Assembly: GCA_905147135.1 (NCBI GenBank)
Contig: LR990055.1
Span: 3,287,001 to 3,351,000 of the forward strand
Reading direction: 5' to 3'
From: Blastobasis lacticolella
Taxonomy: Eukaryota > Arthropoda > Insecta > Lepidoptera > Blastobasidae
Length of the DNA: 64,000 nt
In this document: piece after piece, positions 1-11,291 of the stretch
Numbering within the stretch: the stretch's first letter is position 1
How the letters are laid out: each line of letters begins with the position of its first letter
Translations under genes and position numbers: made by a program
Notes under the pieces: model-generated
What the model saw: only the letters and a program-made list of their open reading frames with translations
The model's database searches: none
What the model was told of the DNA's origin: nothing

Positions 1-2021
1 CTTCGAGTGCCTAGGAGAGTGCGTCGACGTGGACGACTATAATAACAGGTTCGTGGAAACTGTCTATACGGTTGGGTCAAAGTTTTATAAGGCCTGCCGT
101 ACAAACAGAACAAACAAAATCTCTGACGATACCCTCAAACTCATCGAAGAAAGACGCGGAATGACTCTGCAATCCCCTGATGATGTCTCTCAATTTAGGC
201 GACTTAATCGACAGATCTCCAAGTCTCTGACTCGCGACATACGCCGCTTTAATACTACCAATATTGAGGCGGCGATCGAGCGGAACAAAGGCTCTAAAGT
301 CTTTGCGAGAGATCTGTCGATTGGACAGAGCCAGTTGACGAGACTGAAAACGGATGACGGCAGAGTTGTTTCGACCAAGTCCGAGGTTTTGAGGGAAGTC
401 GAGAGGTTCTATGGACAGTTATACACGACAACACGGGCACCTGTTACCAGTATGGCAAAAGACCCCAGAGCCAAGTTGACCCGACACTACACCGAAGATA
501 TCCCGGACATCAGCCTGTACGAGATTAGTATGGCTCTCAAACAGCTTAAAAACAACAAGGCGCCGGGTGATGATGGAATTACGGCTGAGCTTCTGAAAGC
601 TGGTGGCAAACCTGTGCTTAAGACCCTTCAGAAGCTGTTCAATTCCGTCACCCTCGAGGGCAAAACGCCGGAAGCATGGCACAGAAGCATAGTGATATTG
701 TTCTTCAAGAAAGGTGATAAGGCTCTCTTGAAGAACTTCAGACCAATATCGCTACTGACCCATGTCTATAAGCTGTTTTCGAGAGTCATTACGAATCGTC
801 TCGCACGCAGGTTTGATGACTTCCAGCCTCCCGAACAAGCCGGATTCCGAAAAGGTTTTAGTACCATAGACCACATACATACGCTGCGGCAGGTTGTACA
901 GAAGACTGAAGAGTATAACCGGCCATTATGCTTGGCGTTTGTGGACTATGAGAAAGCCTTCGATTCGATCGAAACTTGGGCGGTGCTCCAGTCTCTACAG
1001 CGGTGCCAAATTGACTATCGATATATCGAAGCATTGAAGTGTTTGTACAAAAACGCCACTATGTCAGTTCGTCTCCAGGACAAGACCACAGAACCTATTC
1101 AGCTGCAGCGAGGTGTTAGACAAGGTGATGTCATATCTCCGAAGTTGTTTACCGCTGCACTGGAGGATATCTTTAGGCTTCTGGACTGGGACGGACTTGG
1201 CATCAATATTAACGGCGAGTACCTCACGCACCTCAGATTTGCTGACGATATCGTAGTCATGGCTGAAACCCTGGAAGACTTGGGCAAAATGCTCGATGAC
1301 CTCTGTAGTGCCTCTCAACAAGTAGGTCTTAAAATGAACATGGACAAGACGAAAATTATGTCGAATGGCCATGTTGTGCCTACTCCAGTGACAGTTGGAG
1401 GCACTCCACTTGAAGTTGTTGACGACTATACATACCTAGGACAAATAGTCCGGCTAGGTAGGTCCAATTTCGAGAAAGAGGTCAATCGACGAATCCAACT
1501 CGGTTGGGCAGCGTTCGGGAAGCTACGCCACATATTTTCGTCCCAATTACCGCAGTGTCTCAAGACGAAGGTCTTTGACCAATGTGTGTTGCCAGTGATG
1601 ACTTACGGAGCTGAAACGTGGCCACTCACTATGGGCCTTATAAGAAAGCTCACTGTTACCCAAAGGGCAATGGAAAGAGCTATGCTCGGAGTTTCTTTGC
1701 GCGATCGAGTCAGAAATGAGGAGATCCGCAAGCGAACCAAGGTCACCGACATAGCTCTAAGGATTGCCAGACTGAAGTGGCAGTGGGCAGGGCACATAGC
1801 TCGAAGAACAGATGGCCGATGGGGCAGTAAAGTTCTCGAGTGGCGACCACGTACCGGTAGACGCAGCGTGGGTAGGCCTCCTACAAGGTGGACCGACGAC
1901 CTGGTAAGGATCGCAGGTACCAGCTGGATGCGGAAAGCACAGGACCGGTCTTTGTGGAGATCTCTGGGGGAGGCCTATGCCCAGCAGTGGGCGTCTTCTG
2001 GCTGATGATGATGATGATGAT
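1..2021 (+). mobile_element. RTE-type LINE, 3' part (5' end outside window)
   Basis: A non-LTR retrotransposon whose coding part fills the left edge. It ends in a short (TGA/GAT)n tail at about 2001-2021, directly after the ORF stop, which is typical of RTE elements (no poly-A, short tandem-repeat tail). The 5' part with the endonuclease must lie left of base 1. Diverged 3' stubs of this family recur at 27150-27262, 29765-29850 and 37655-37745. No target duplication can be assigned because one end is missing. Confidence 0.85.
2..2005 (+). CDS. RTE reverse transcriptase, partial at 5' end
   Basis: Reverse transcriptase of an RTE-clade LINE; in this family it copies element RNA at a nick made by the N-terminal endonuclease. 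The frame is open from base 2, so the GTG at 29 is not a real start and the endonuclease lies off-window. Counting the codon at 29 as 1, visible motifs are KNNKAPGDDG near 174, FRPISLL near 237, FVDYEKAFDS near 304 (motif A), RGVRQGDVISPKLF near 361 (motif B) and FADD at 404-407 (motif C, catalytic aspartates). A C-terminal region with WAGHIARR and WMRKAQDR..W..LGEAY is typical of RTE ends. There are no stops or frameshifts across about 668 codons, so the copy is young or still constrained. Host gene function is unlikely. Confidence 0.88.
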   Translation, partial: FECLGECVDVDDYNNRFVETVYTVGSKFYKACRTNRTNKISDDTLKLIEERRGMTLQSPDDVSQFRRLNRQISKSLTRDIRRFNTTNIEAAIERNKGSKVFARDLSIGQSQLTRLKTDDGRVVSTKSEVLREVERFYGQLYTTTRAPVTSMAKDPRAKLTRHYTEDIPDISLYEISMALKQLKNNKAPGDDGITAELLKAGGKPVLKTLQKLFNSVTLEGKTPEAWHRSIVILFFKKGDKALLKNFRPISLLTHVYKLFSRVITNRLARRFDDFQPPEQAGFRKGFSTIDHIHTLRQVVQKTEEYNRPLCLAFVDYEKAFDSIETWAVLQSLQRCQIDYRYIEALKCLYKNATMSVRLQDKTTEPIQLQRGVRQGDVISPKLFTAALEDIFRLLDWDGLGININGEYLTHLRFADDIVVMAETLEDLGKMLDDLCSASQQVGLKMNMDKTKIMSNGHVVPTPVTVGGTPLEVVDDYTYLGQIVRLGRSNFEKEVNRRIQLGWAAFGKLRHIFSSQLPQCLKTKVFDQCVLPVMTYGAETWPLTMGLIRKLTVTQRAMERAMLGVSLRDRVRNEEIRKRTKVTDIALRIARLKWQWAGHIARRTDGRWGSKVLEWRPRTGRRSVGRPPTRWTDDLVRIAGTSWMRKAQDRSLWRSLGEAYAQQWASSG

Positions 2022-2239
2022 ACCGTATACGATAGTCATACAAAATACAAAAAATAAAAGATATTTCTTTTTTCATTTTGGTTTGCGTCCTGGTGGACAG
2101 AGCGCCAATGTTTAAATATGCGGCTGTTGTAGGACGTTTTGCACCGTTTTTGCACAATGCCTTGAGAATTCCATTTTCAGATGCGAGCACCCGATCCCGA
2201 AATGATGCTCGCGCCCGCATTACCGCGAAGAAATCCGGA

Positions 2240-2406
2240 ACCCGCGCAGGGCAAAATGGGCGGCAGCTTTTTCCAAAATTATACTTATTTATACTGCGAT
2301 CTCCAACCTGCCTGACAAGCGTGGAGATTATGGCAAAAACCTCTCTTTTCGTGGGAGAGGCCCTAAGTCTTGCAGTGGACTGTTATGGGCTGTGATGAAG
2401 ATGAAA
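2240..2406 (+). mobile_element. SINE family A copy, 5'-truncated, RTE-like tail
   Basis: Matches the 3' two thirds of a repeat seen at 22322, 36935 (+) and 3313, 4305, 45917, 56065 (-). The body contains 'CTGCGATCTCCAACC', 'GCGTGGAGATTATGGCA' and 'GTGGGAGAGGCCCTAAG', and ends 'CAGTGGACTGTTATGGGCTG' followed by TGATGAAGATGA. The final 25 or so bases resemble the 3' end of the RTE LINE at 1-2021. Confidence 0.7.
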
Positions 2407-2410
2407 TAAA

Positions 2411-2530
2411 TACGCTTGGACGACTCACACAGCGTCATCAAGTCCCAAAGTAAGCAAAGCTTGTGTTATGGGTTCCAGGGAACTGATAAACTACGTTTAT
2501 ACTTTTAAATACACACTTATTATACATACA
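2411..2530 (-). mobile_element. SINE family C fragment (3' half)
   Basis: Reverse complement of the family C 3' end: 'CACACAGCG(T/C)CATC' plus 'AGCAAAGCTTGTGTTATGGG' plus 'ACTGATAAACTAC', matching 2830-2905 in inverted orientation. The tRNA-like head is missing (5' truncation). Confidence 0.65.
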
Positions 2531-2656
2531 GATAGATATACACATACAAGGATAGGTTTTGATTTGTTATAAAAAAACTAGATGATTTTTTTAACTATAC
2601 TCAGTGGCAACGAGCAGAAAGCTCACCTGATGGTAAGTGGTAAGTGTCGCCCATAA

Positions 2657-2905
2657 CATGACGACCTAAGTGGTTCAGTGGTCAACATCTGTCTGTCTGC
2701 CACACAAGAGGTCCCGGGTTCGATTCCCGGCCGGACAGAAATTGAAATGATGAATATTAATTTCTGTTACGGGTCTGGGTGTTCTATGTATAATAAGTAT
2801 GTATTTAAAAAGTACATAAGTAGTTTATCAGTTATCTAGCACCCATAACACAAGCTTTGCTTACTTTGGGGCTAGATGGCGTTGTGTGAATTTGTCCACG
2901 ATTAT
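2657..2905 (+). mobile_element. SINE family C, full tRNA-derived copy
   Basis: The head has RNA polymerase III-like boxes: A box TGGTTCAGTGG (about 2671) and a perfect B box GGTTCGATTCC (about 2716). The tRNA-unrelated body runs from GAAATTGAAATGATGAA to GGGGCTAGATGGCG(T/C)TGTGTGAATTTGTCC. At least eight further copies or fragments occur in this window. It is not a functional tRNA because the acceptor stem does not pair. Confidence 0.78.
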
Positions 2906-3310
2906 TTACGATTCATGAATTTAGGTTGCAGGTAACAAAAACGCAGAACCGCAGGTGCGTCGTCTTGTCACTGTGAGGACTAAGATGAAATGCCTTAAGT
3001 CATTACATAAAAAAAATTTAAGAGTGGTGCCTTATAATTAATGACTTCTTACTTAAAAGGTAAGTAGCATTTAATGGAATTTCAATAAGTGATTTGAAAG
3101 ACTAATAATACCTAAATTTAAGTCGACATACTTATTTATTGTAATTTAATTTAATCCAAATTTATAATATTATTGTACCTTATTATGTAACGAATTTTAT
3201 AGCTTATTACCTGAAATAAATGAATTTTATTTATTTATTTTTAATTACGACATGAGACTCATAACATCACATAGCTGAATACCAATAATGCCCTGTATGA
3301 TGTAATAATG
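2906..3310. other. AT-rich spacer, no gene seen
   Basis: Low-complexity AT-rich sequence with runs of TTATTTATT. No ORF of note and no recognisable repeat apart from short A/T tracts. Confidence 0.5.
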
Positions 3311-3312
3311 AC

Positions 3313-3445
3313 TAACCGGCCCACAACAGTCCACCGCTGGACTTGAGCCTCCTCCGAATTAGTAGAGGGTTTTGCTATAATCTCCATGCTTGCGGGGAGA
3401 TCGTGATCGCCACGCTCGGAGATCGCAATTATGGTAAAACTAAAC
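3313..3445 (-). mobile_element. SINE family A fragment
   Basis: Inverted copy with 'CCCACAACAGTCCACCGCTGG' and 'TATAATCTCCATGCTTG', corresponding to the 3' half of family A. It is diverged and the head is unclear. Confidence 0.55.
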
Positions 3446-3576
3446 AGAAAGGCTGCTACCCAGTTTCTGTTTTGTTATTGCCTTAGGTAGGCCCTCGATC
3501 AGATGGTATACCCGATGGACAGCCCCCTTTGACTAAGATATCTGCAACCTAAGGGGGGATACGGTGCCGCCTTTTA

Positions 3577-3792
3577 CGACCTGAGTGGTTCAGTGGTCAA
3601 CATGCCAGTCAACCACACAAGAGGTCCCGGGTTCGATTCCCGGCCGGGCAGAAATTGAAATGATGAATTTTAATTTCTGTTAAGTATGTATTTAAAAAGT
3701 ATATAAGTATTATATCAGTTAGCTAGCACCCATAGTCCAAGCTTTGCTTAGTTTGGGGCTAGATGGCGCTGTGTGAATTTGTCTACGATTAT
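3577..3792 (+). mobile_element. SINE family C, full-length head, internal deletion
   Basis: Begins CGACCTGAGTGGTTCAGTGG and has the B box GGTTCGATTCC and the GGGGCTAGATGGCGCTGTGTG end. Compared with the copy at 2657 it lacks about 25 bases after 'TTTCTGTTA' (the GGGTCTGGGTGTTCTATG segment). Confidence 0.75.
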
Positions 3793-3948
3793 TTATTTAT
3801 TTTGAAGTGAAATGTAATATAATAACATTTATAGCCTTTAGATGCCTGCAGTCATGCCTTTTGAAGAACCCCAGTGCCTGGTAGATTCTACTCTACTAGG
3901 CACATCATTCCTATTCCGACAACCTACTTCATAACCTGTAGGTTGATT

Positions 3949-4248
3949 AAGAGCGTGGTGGCCTAGTGACTATCGAGTCAGACTAGTAAGCGAGAGGTAC
4001 CGGGTTTGTGCCCTAGTGCCGCAACATTAGTTGAACAACCGAGCATCGGTTACCTTACGGCGAGAGAAAACATCGTGCACATTCTGGCCACTGAATGTGT
4101 AATCGTGATCCAATCTGGTCAGGTTCTCCTGCTAACAAGCTCACGGAGCTCAGTCGTTTCACTGTAATTACCTGATCTGCCAAATCCTCGATCATAGTTA
4201 AGGCAGACGCGCGCGAGTGTTCAACCGGGATATTGACGCCAAGATTTA
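3949..4248 (+). mobile_element. SINE family B, tRNA-derived
   Basis: The head 'GTGGCCTAGTGACTATCGAG...TAAGCGAGAGGTACCGGGTTTG' resembles a class II (Ser/Leu-like) tRNA. The body includes 'AAACATCGTG', 'TGATCCAATCTGGTCAGG', 'GTAATTACCTGATC' and 'GGGATATTGACGCCAAGAT'. Five other copies lie at 24010, 29130, 33385, 43690 and 57146. Confidence 0.72.
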
Positions 4249-4304
4249 TTTTTTAATTTAGTACCTATAAGCAGGTTTTCATATCAACCAATAACAACAA
4301 TGTC

Positions 4305-4557
4305 TGTATGAGAATCATCAATATCACTGCCCACAACAATCAACTGTAGGAGTTAGAGCCTCTCCCACGATAAGGAAGGTTATTGCCATAATCTCCACGC
4401 TTGGTACGCGGGTTGGAGATGGCAGTGATATAAATATAACAATGGAAGACGCTGCTGCCCATATCCCAGCCTACGGAGACTCTAGAGCTTATGCCTTATG
4501 CGAAAACATTAGTCGCCTTGTACCGGGGTTGGTGCTATTCTACTCTGCCGGACACCA
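4305..4557 (-). mobile_element. SINE family A, near full-length
   Basis: Read on the minus strand it starts GGTGTCCGGCAGAGTAGAATAGCACC and ends in an ATTGATGATTCTCAT-like tail. It lies directly beside a family D LINE stub. Confidence 0.68.
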
Positions 4558-4735
4558 CCACTTTGGACTATGACATGGGATCGTTCAAGAGGTATATTAG
4601 AGGTCTCTTCAGAGGCGGGCAACGCATCAGTGACTCCCCTGGTGTTGCTGATGTCCATAGGCGGCGGTGACCACTTTCCATCAGGTGGCCCGCTTGCCGT
4701 TTTGTCTGCCGTATAACATAAAAAAAAACCACACG
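4558..4735 (+). mobile_element. LINE family D 3' stub
   Basis: The last coding residues and 3' UTR of a non-LTR element: the translated frame gives SFKRYIRGLFRGG..RISDSPGVADVHRRR then stop, followed by 'CATCAGGTGGCCCGCTTGCC' and an A-run. It is the 5'-truncated type. The same end occurs at 12687, 18470, 22575, 40652 (+) and 20946, 25397, 30640 (-). Confidence 0.72.
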
Positions 4736-4739
4736 ACCA

Positions 4740-7700
4740 TTATGAGAATACGTAGGTATAATATCTAAATACATATGAAAGTGGTACCCTTTCATTGCCC
4801 AAACAATTAAATCCATTACCATAGAATAGGGACGTCCATAACATCAATAGACACTCATTTAATTTTCAATACGATCTTCAAAACTGTCGTTTTGGTGTCA
4901 TACTGAATCTATAATACATTATAGTAGCAAGTAACGATATTACGCCACCGAATTACAAAGGATCTAATGTTCCTACTTCGTTATAGTTTGAAATGGTTCA
5001 CATATCTTGACAGGGTTATCATTGCCCTTTATATTGGGTTCAATTAAGGCGCGCCAGCAGCGCTTCAATTGACTCTATTGCTCGATTAATGTAACTGTTC
5101 TAAACAACTTGAGAAAATAGAATACTATTTTCGACCTTATGCCTTTGTGTTAAGGACGTATTTGTTCACTTTCTTCCGCTCATTGTTAGCACATTTCTCT
5201 TAATTTTGATCTTCGAGATTGGAGTTTATTCAGATGCAGTGCGCGTTTTGACGTGAATATACCGTAACGTAAGTTATTTTAGGTATTTTAGACGGTATGG
5301 GCGAACTTTCTCAATACGAACTTGTAACAAAAACATGCCATTCATACCTACAGTAAAAAAAGTACTTATTATAAAAACAATACTATTTAAACAGCAGTGT
5401 AAATGTGTCAAGATTTATGGCTACCCTTCGTTAACAATCACAAACAGATGCATGGCGCAAGAGTTTTTAAATGTTTTTATACAGAATAAAAAACTGCGCT
5501 GGACCTTTTCTGTCCGGACCACTCAAAAGTTAGGCTAGAGCAAAGAGTTTTGTATATTAGAGTCAGCTATACAATACCATTCTACACGTGTTGCTATACC
5601 AACAAATGATTTTGCAGAAAGTTAAGCATTTACTATAGGAAGGTACTTTCCAAATAGTGGCTTGACTAGAATATAATTATTTGAAATAAGCATAAAATGC
5701 ATAAAGATAATAATTAATATGTAAAACACACAGACATAAATACATTTTTTTTCTATGGCAAAACAGTAAACATTTAACAGCACGGACAAAGAACATTTTT
5801 TCCGCAATGGACGATAAAGGCGGGAAGAAAGCTATCCAAACTCTTTGGTACATATTTTCTAAAGCTGGTTAGAAAAGGATACAAAACTTTTTGCTACATT
5901 TTGCCGCGAAAAGAAAAACATTGTCAGTTTCTGCATAAATTGTTCCAAAATTGACATACGAGTGTCACCTTGTGTTTCTAAGATTACCAAGCTCTTCACG
6001 ATTTTACAGCGTGTGAAAATACGAATAAGTGCTCCAAGCGAGAAGGAGATTCTACCGGTTGTATTAATCAAGTGAGTTATTCTATCTTTTATCATTAGTT
6101 GGCACGGAGAGTGAGCTTCAGTTTAGCTTTATATTCGGTTTATCTTCGGAGCAATTTTCACTAGCCTCCGTCCAATCTCTGTCAGCGGCTTCTTACCCAA
6201 AAATGAGTTTTTAGGCTGAATATCTAGAAAATAATACCATGCGTTCTAGAGAGACTGATGTATGAGCTATAGCACTGTAAAGTTTTATCAGATTCCTTTC
6301 AGCAGTTTTGCATGAAAGTTTAACAAACATCCAAGCTTCCATGGAACTTAGTAGTTCGCTTCAAACTCAAGCTTTACGATATTGGCTTGAATTTCTGGGA
6401 AGTCTATCAGAAACTGCTGTTGGAAAGTTATTATTACATGTCAAAAACGCTATAATAATACCGGTAAGAACAATAACCCTTCATCGGTGTAATTCTTTTT
6501 CTTTATTTTGTCTTAGTATTCTAAGACAGCACCATTAAAAATTTCGCGTATTCTCTGTTTAATACTATTTAGTACTACAATAATACTCAGATTTCACTAA
6601 CATAGTTGTTTAAGTATGTTCTACTAACAAAAATTTGAATGGATTTTAAATGGTCTGATCAATAAAGATTTATGTTATATTATAACACGCAGTTTATAAA
6701 CAGGGTCATTTTAACTAATAATTTATATCACTTAATGTTATTGACGAACCCTAATATGATACACATTTATTGTCTATATTTACTGCTATATAAATATACT
6801 TGTATTAACTTTGGGTAATTACACATTACATAAATCCTTCTGAAAAACTCGTAAGTATCAAAAACAATCTAAATCAAATCATGATTTGATAATCAAAGTG
6901 CGGTCGAGCATAAGCTCCGGAAGTAACGGAACTATATGGAACTAGCGACCCGACCCGGCTTTGCTATGTAACTAGGTAGAGTTACATAGGTATCTCGTCC
7001 TCGATAAAGCTCATCGGAATAGGTAAGGCATTTTTGCTTCTTCCTTTGCCTCGACCGTAGCACGATTATAGGCTGAGACTTCCTAAGCCAAATTCTCAAC
7101 ATATTTGGATATTGTACCAAAATATAAACCCTAACAAAAAGTCGCTTGAAATGACACCATAACGGTAGTACTTACAAAAACTAGTAAATGCAACCTAGCT
7201 TCCTAAGTACACAACCATATCCGTGTCACAACACGCGATTCGCTGACCCACCGCGCTGTTTAACACACGGAAGTCACCGGCAGTGGACACATGTTTCCTC
7301 CACGACATATCCTGCATACTTCCCGATGTGCCGTCTACACGTCTACACTATAAGTCCACAATATGGGTCATGTTTTGTTGAGGTACAGTTTTTACGCAAA
7401 AAGCGAGTGTTTCATGAATTTTTATATATGGAAAAGAGTATCGTTGTCCTCTTGTACCTGGGTACCGATTCTGGTGTGCAATGCAGTTGGTTTTATGTTG
7501 CGATGTAACTGTGATGTTACTATAACTACGTCGAGGTATCGAGTCAGTCCCAGCATCATCCCAGTTAAATCATTGTTCGACCTTTGACACGTTTTCGTTG
7601 ACAGAATTGAAGGCAGTTTGACAACTAAGAAAGATGCAACTTAGTAATTTATTTATTTATTGGATTTCCAACAGCCATATAAAACCATAATGCAACTAAA

Positions 7701-8795
7701 GTACCACAGAACGAATTGTGGAAAAGTTCGAACTCATGAAAGTTGCAACTCAACATCTGTCATTTGAATAACAATCACACGTTTGACGCGCGATGCAATT
7801 GTAATGTTACTGCAACTGAGATGATTTCCGTACCAGAATCGAAGCCCTGTGGCTTTGTAGCTCCCGAACGTATGGACCGATTTCGATGTGACTTTTTTAT
7901 TTAGAAGCCAGTTTAATCGAGGTGTTAGCACATGTTGTTTCATGTGATTAGACACCGATCCATTATATTAAAAGAGACCCCGTTTTGTTGTAATCTCTGC
8001 ATGACGTTCAAGCTACGAAAGAAAAACAACAACTAAAGAAATAATTAGGTACCTACTTAAATGATTTATCACCTACCTAATACCTAAGATTACAATTTAT
8101 ATTCGTACTTACAATACTCGATTGTTATAAGGCAAGTATCCTATTACAATAACTCATTCACTAACTTGCTTACTTCATTGTTACTTATTAGTTCTCTAAC
8201 AAAGAATTGTAATACAAAGAACCTATAGAAATGAAGAAAACACATAAGTTATATCGGGCTTTATCGCGCACTATCAGAGTAATTGGACCAAATTACCTTA
8301 CATTTTATTGTCGGCTCTAAAATGTTGCTGTGACCAATGTTTAAATTGGATGTAGCTACTTTTTGGCTTGTTTACGAAATTTGTTAAAGTTATTGCGAGC
8401 TTTTATCGATACCAAAAACTAATTACAACTTATATATAATACAAGAGAATTGCCCTGACTCTGTATAGGCTTCGTATCTACTATGCTATTTCATAATAAT
8501 ATTTCAAATCAATACAATACAAAAACATTTAATTTTCTCAAAAAGGCATCAGGTTACATTGTTATTTTAATATTTATTAAGAGCTGGAGAGCTGTATACT
8601 ATACTATTACATACATTATCTAAACACTTTAAGACTGACATACTTTTGTTTTTAAAGCGCCATCTTATTGGCCCTGTCCTGACCAGTATGTACACTTACA
8701 GAATTAAAACTTAGCAAAGGGGCGATTCTATCATAATATTGATTTTTATAAAATACTTACTGACTCGAGACACGTTCTCCTATCCTAAAAGAAAC
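4740..8795. other. AT-rich stretch without recognised gene
   Basis: Four kilobases of AT-rich sequence. Short ORFs here (61-106 codons) show no family motif, no consistent splice context and ordinary intergenic composition. At 7800-7930 there is a degenerate repeat with 'TAGCTCC(C/A)GAACG(T/A)ATGGACCG', which recurs at about 28400. Nothing else could be supported. Confidence 0.5.
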
Positions 8796-8797
8796 TT

Positions 8798-8995
8798 TTC
8801 CAAGTGGATCCGGCGCGACTTCGTTCGCGTAGGTACACCTACATTGCCTCTAGCTACCCTTTTTTCTTGCTTATAAACCTCCCACTTGAACCACTCTATC
8901 AATTTTGAAAACCGCATTAAAGACCGTTGCGCAGTTTAAAAGATTTTAGCGTACATTGATACATACATACATGCATAAAGACAGACGGCGGTAAG
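8798..8995 (-). mobile_element. Helitron-like non-autonomous fragment
   Basis: Contains 'GGCGCGACTTCGTTCGCG' followed by 'AAAACCGCATTAAAGACCGT' and 'AGACAGACGGCGGTAAG'. This is the inverted version of the repeat at 24385-24555, whose 3' end reads GCGACGAAGTCGCGC-type stem then ACTAGT. Confidence 0.45.
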
Positions 8996-9680
8996 ACTTA
9001 CTGACTCGAGAGACGCCCTGAAAGAAACTATTTTCCAATTTAAAGAACACTAGTAATTTGGATGGAATAGATTTTGCCTCAAATAATATTTTTGTCCTTT
9101 TTCAAATGATGTTTTTGATCATCAATGTATGTACAGAAAGTTCCACTGCGTTATTATTAAAAAACAAACCCCACAACCTCGCCAACGTTCACAAGTCTCA
9201 GATAGACTTCGGTGAAAGCTGTATCAGCTCTAATCAACAGCGGCTGTTGTTCTCCGCGAACACGTTACCTAGAACTGATAAGGTACAATGTTGCTCCCGA
9301 TTCAGCTAACTATAATGGCTGGAGACTAAACAATGTGAAGTGTGGTCATAGTGTAGGGAAGGCGGAGTAGATCAGCTTCAAGCAAATCGGTTGAGCGGTG
9401 ATTGTTTATTTATGACGGGAAGGGGTCGTTTAAGTGTTATGTGAGTAGAGTTTTAGTCATTCTCAAATCCCCTTTAAAACTACACGAAATATTTAAAAAA
9501 GCAAAGCTCTTACCACTCCTTTTAAACTTGCATATCTAAACATTATTGGCATAATTTTCACTATTCTATTACTATTATATTTCCTGAACCTTTCTCTTGC
9601 TTGGCGTATGATAATGAATTATTGCTAACACATATAAATACGTAAACACCATTAAAAAAAATACACAGTATAAAACAAAG
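8996..9680. other. Spacer, one short unrecognised ORF
   Basis: An 83-codon ORF at 9058-9309 (+) shows no motif I recognise and is not supported as a gene. No repeat was identified otherwise. Confidence 0.4.
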
Positions 9681-9684
9681 TCGC

Positions 9685-9830
9685 TTCCCGCCGTCTGTCC
9701 CTATGTATGTATATACGCTTAAATCATTAGAACTACACAACGAACTTTAATGCGGTTTTCAACAATAGATTCAAGAGGTTTATATGCAAGGAAAAATGAT
9801 AGGTAGGGGTAAAGCATATTTAGGGTAGGT
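9685..9830 (+). mobile_element. Helitron-like fragment
   Basis: 'CCCGCCGTCTGTCCCTATG', 'CAACGAACTTTAATGCGG' and 'AGGTAGGGGTAAAG' match the element at 24385 in the same orientation. The CTAGT 3' end is missing. Confidence 0.42.
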
Positions 9831-10094
9831 TAATTAGTAACTGCTCATCTGTGCTCAATAAATATCTTCTTATTTAACTGAAGTTATCTGTGCTGTGTTC
9901 CGGTGTTCAGTTACTACTTGCTACTGAATGAGCAGATTTAGTCAGCCGCGTAGGTTTTAGAATTTGCTAGGTGAGGTTCTTTTGTGTTTGTGTATGTAAA
10001 GGCGCTGTTTAAATTGCGTGTGGTAGATTGGTTGTCCATGCAGTATTGTTTTATCTTCGTAAAATCACTTTAGGTATCATTGTTTATCCTAAAC

Positions 10095-10320
10095 CTATAT
10101 ATCCTATAAAATTTTGTGCCTTGTCGGCATAGTAGGAGCCAAGTCTCGCTGCCGTAGAAAGCAGGTCTGATGATATCCCTTCAACTTGACCGGCATTTTG
10201 GTGTCATATATGACACCCGTCGCCTCCCGCCATTTGGTTCAAGCCGCTCATATTCGGGCTTTGACGTCACTGTCGATGTCCCCGGTTGCGCTAAGTACAG
10301 ATCCTAGGGTAAGGGATCTG
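10095..10320 (-). pseudogene. LINE reverse transcriptase fragment, C-terminal region
   Basis: Read on the minus strand the frame gives LGSVLSATGDIDSDVKARI, then stops, then TKWREATGVIYDTKMPVKLKG. This is the post-catalytic 'YLGS...ATGD/DI..DV..RI..gW.kWR.a.Gv..d.k.P.klKGk' block of RTE/R4-like retrotransposons. At least two stops are present. A foldback MITE lies immediately to the right. Confidence 0.6.
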
Positions 10321-10340
10321 TGTTGTTGCAGGCAAAGTAG

Positions 10341-10597
10341 GTAGAGCTCGTCTAATCTAAAATGGCGCGCCCCACTATCGTATTAACGCACACAAGCAAG
10401 TTTAAAATATGGACGCAATACATATACAAATGCCGTTGTAATTGGTCATTCAGTTGCCGGTGAGATTCAAACGTAGGAGCACGCGTCGTTTATTGGCTCC
10501 CACACAGATGAAGTGTCGTTATCAATATTTGCACTCACACATCGAAATCAACTAACTAAGGAGTGGGGCGCGTCATTTTAGACTAGACGAGCACTAC
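10341..10597. mobile_element. MITE with about 36-bp imperfect inverted termini
   Basis: The left arm 10341-10376 (GTAGAGCTCGTCTAATCTAA...) is repeated inverted at 10562-10597 (GTAGTGCTCGTCTAGTCTAA... on the minus strand). Both arms continue into AAAATGRCGCGCCCCACT. The element is about 257 bp with no ORF. No clean target duplication was identified. Confidence 0.68.
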
Positions 10598-10802
10598 TGC
10601 AGCATGTGTGCTCTGGCAGACCATGAGTTGGGCTCAAGGATAGATAGGTTTTTAGAATGGTTTATCGTTTCGATGGTGCACTACTTCACGCGTCTGATTG
10701 AAAACTCGTGGTAATCAATTGACGTCATCCTCATCACACGCTAGCCGCTAGTCCTAAAACGCCTGTAGTTTAATTTTTACTCGTAATTTTACGTATTAAA
10801 TA

Positions 10803-10890
10803 CGACGACCTGAGTCGATGGTCAACATGCCGGTCTGCCACGCAAGAGGTCCCGGGTTCGATTCCCGGCCGGGCAGAAATTGAAATGATG
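10803..10890 (+). mobile_element. SINE family C, 5' half (split copy)
   Basis: tRNA-like head with CCCGGGTTCGATTCCCGGCC and GAAATTGAAATGATGAATTT. The copy stops at a T-run and resumes at about 11292, because a family E LINE stub is inserted. Confidence 0.72.
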
Positions 10891-11291
10891 AATTTTTTTT
10901 TATTTTATTAATAATTGGCTTGCATTTGACCTCAACTCACCTGATGGAAAGCGACGATGAGGTCGAAGATGTAGCATGCGTGCCTAGAAGATACCTATTC
11001 ACTCTTGATTTGAAGACCCCAAGGTTATATGTATCGGGGAACAATGACTCAGGTAGAGAGTTCCAGTCCTTTGCAGTGCGCATAAGAAAAGTGGATGCAA
11101 AACGCTTAGTACGAGATGGTGGGACATCTACCATAAATGGATGACGATTTTTTGTCCCCCTCGTTGTTCGATGATAAAAAGGGCATGATGGAACAAGGTT
11201 GTGGAGCTCCTGGGAGCACTCACCGAAGTGAATTCGATAAAAGACCGACAAGCCGGCTACTCTACGACGGTGTCCCAGACCCAGAAGGCGA
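10891..11291 (-). pseudogene. LINE family E 3' end (RT C-terminus), inserted in SINE C
   Basis: The minus-strand frame, mostly open over about 128 codons, includes [20 protein letters not shown], then [59 protein letters not shown] and a serine-rich end. This is the C-terminal segment after the RT domain of a Jockey/CR1-like LINE. It ends in a poly-A, seen as the T-run at 10891-10900 on the plus strand. It is a 5'-truncated retrocopy, not a host gene. Confidence 0.72.

Noticed and set aside
29..31. GTG as start of the RTE ORF
   Set aside because: The frame is open to base 2 and GTG is not expected as a start here. The ORF simply enters from outside the window.
2661..2740. tRNA-like sequences in the SINE C and B heads
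   Set aside because: A and B boxes are present but the acceptor stem does not pair and the same body follows in many copies, so these are SINE heads, not tRNA genes.
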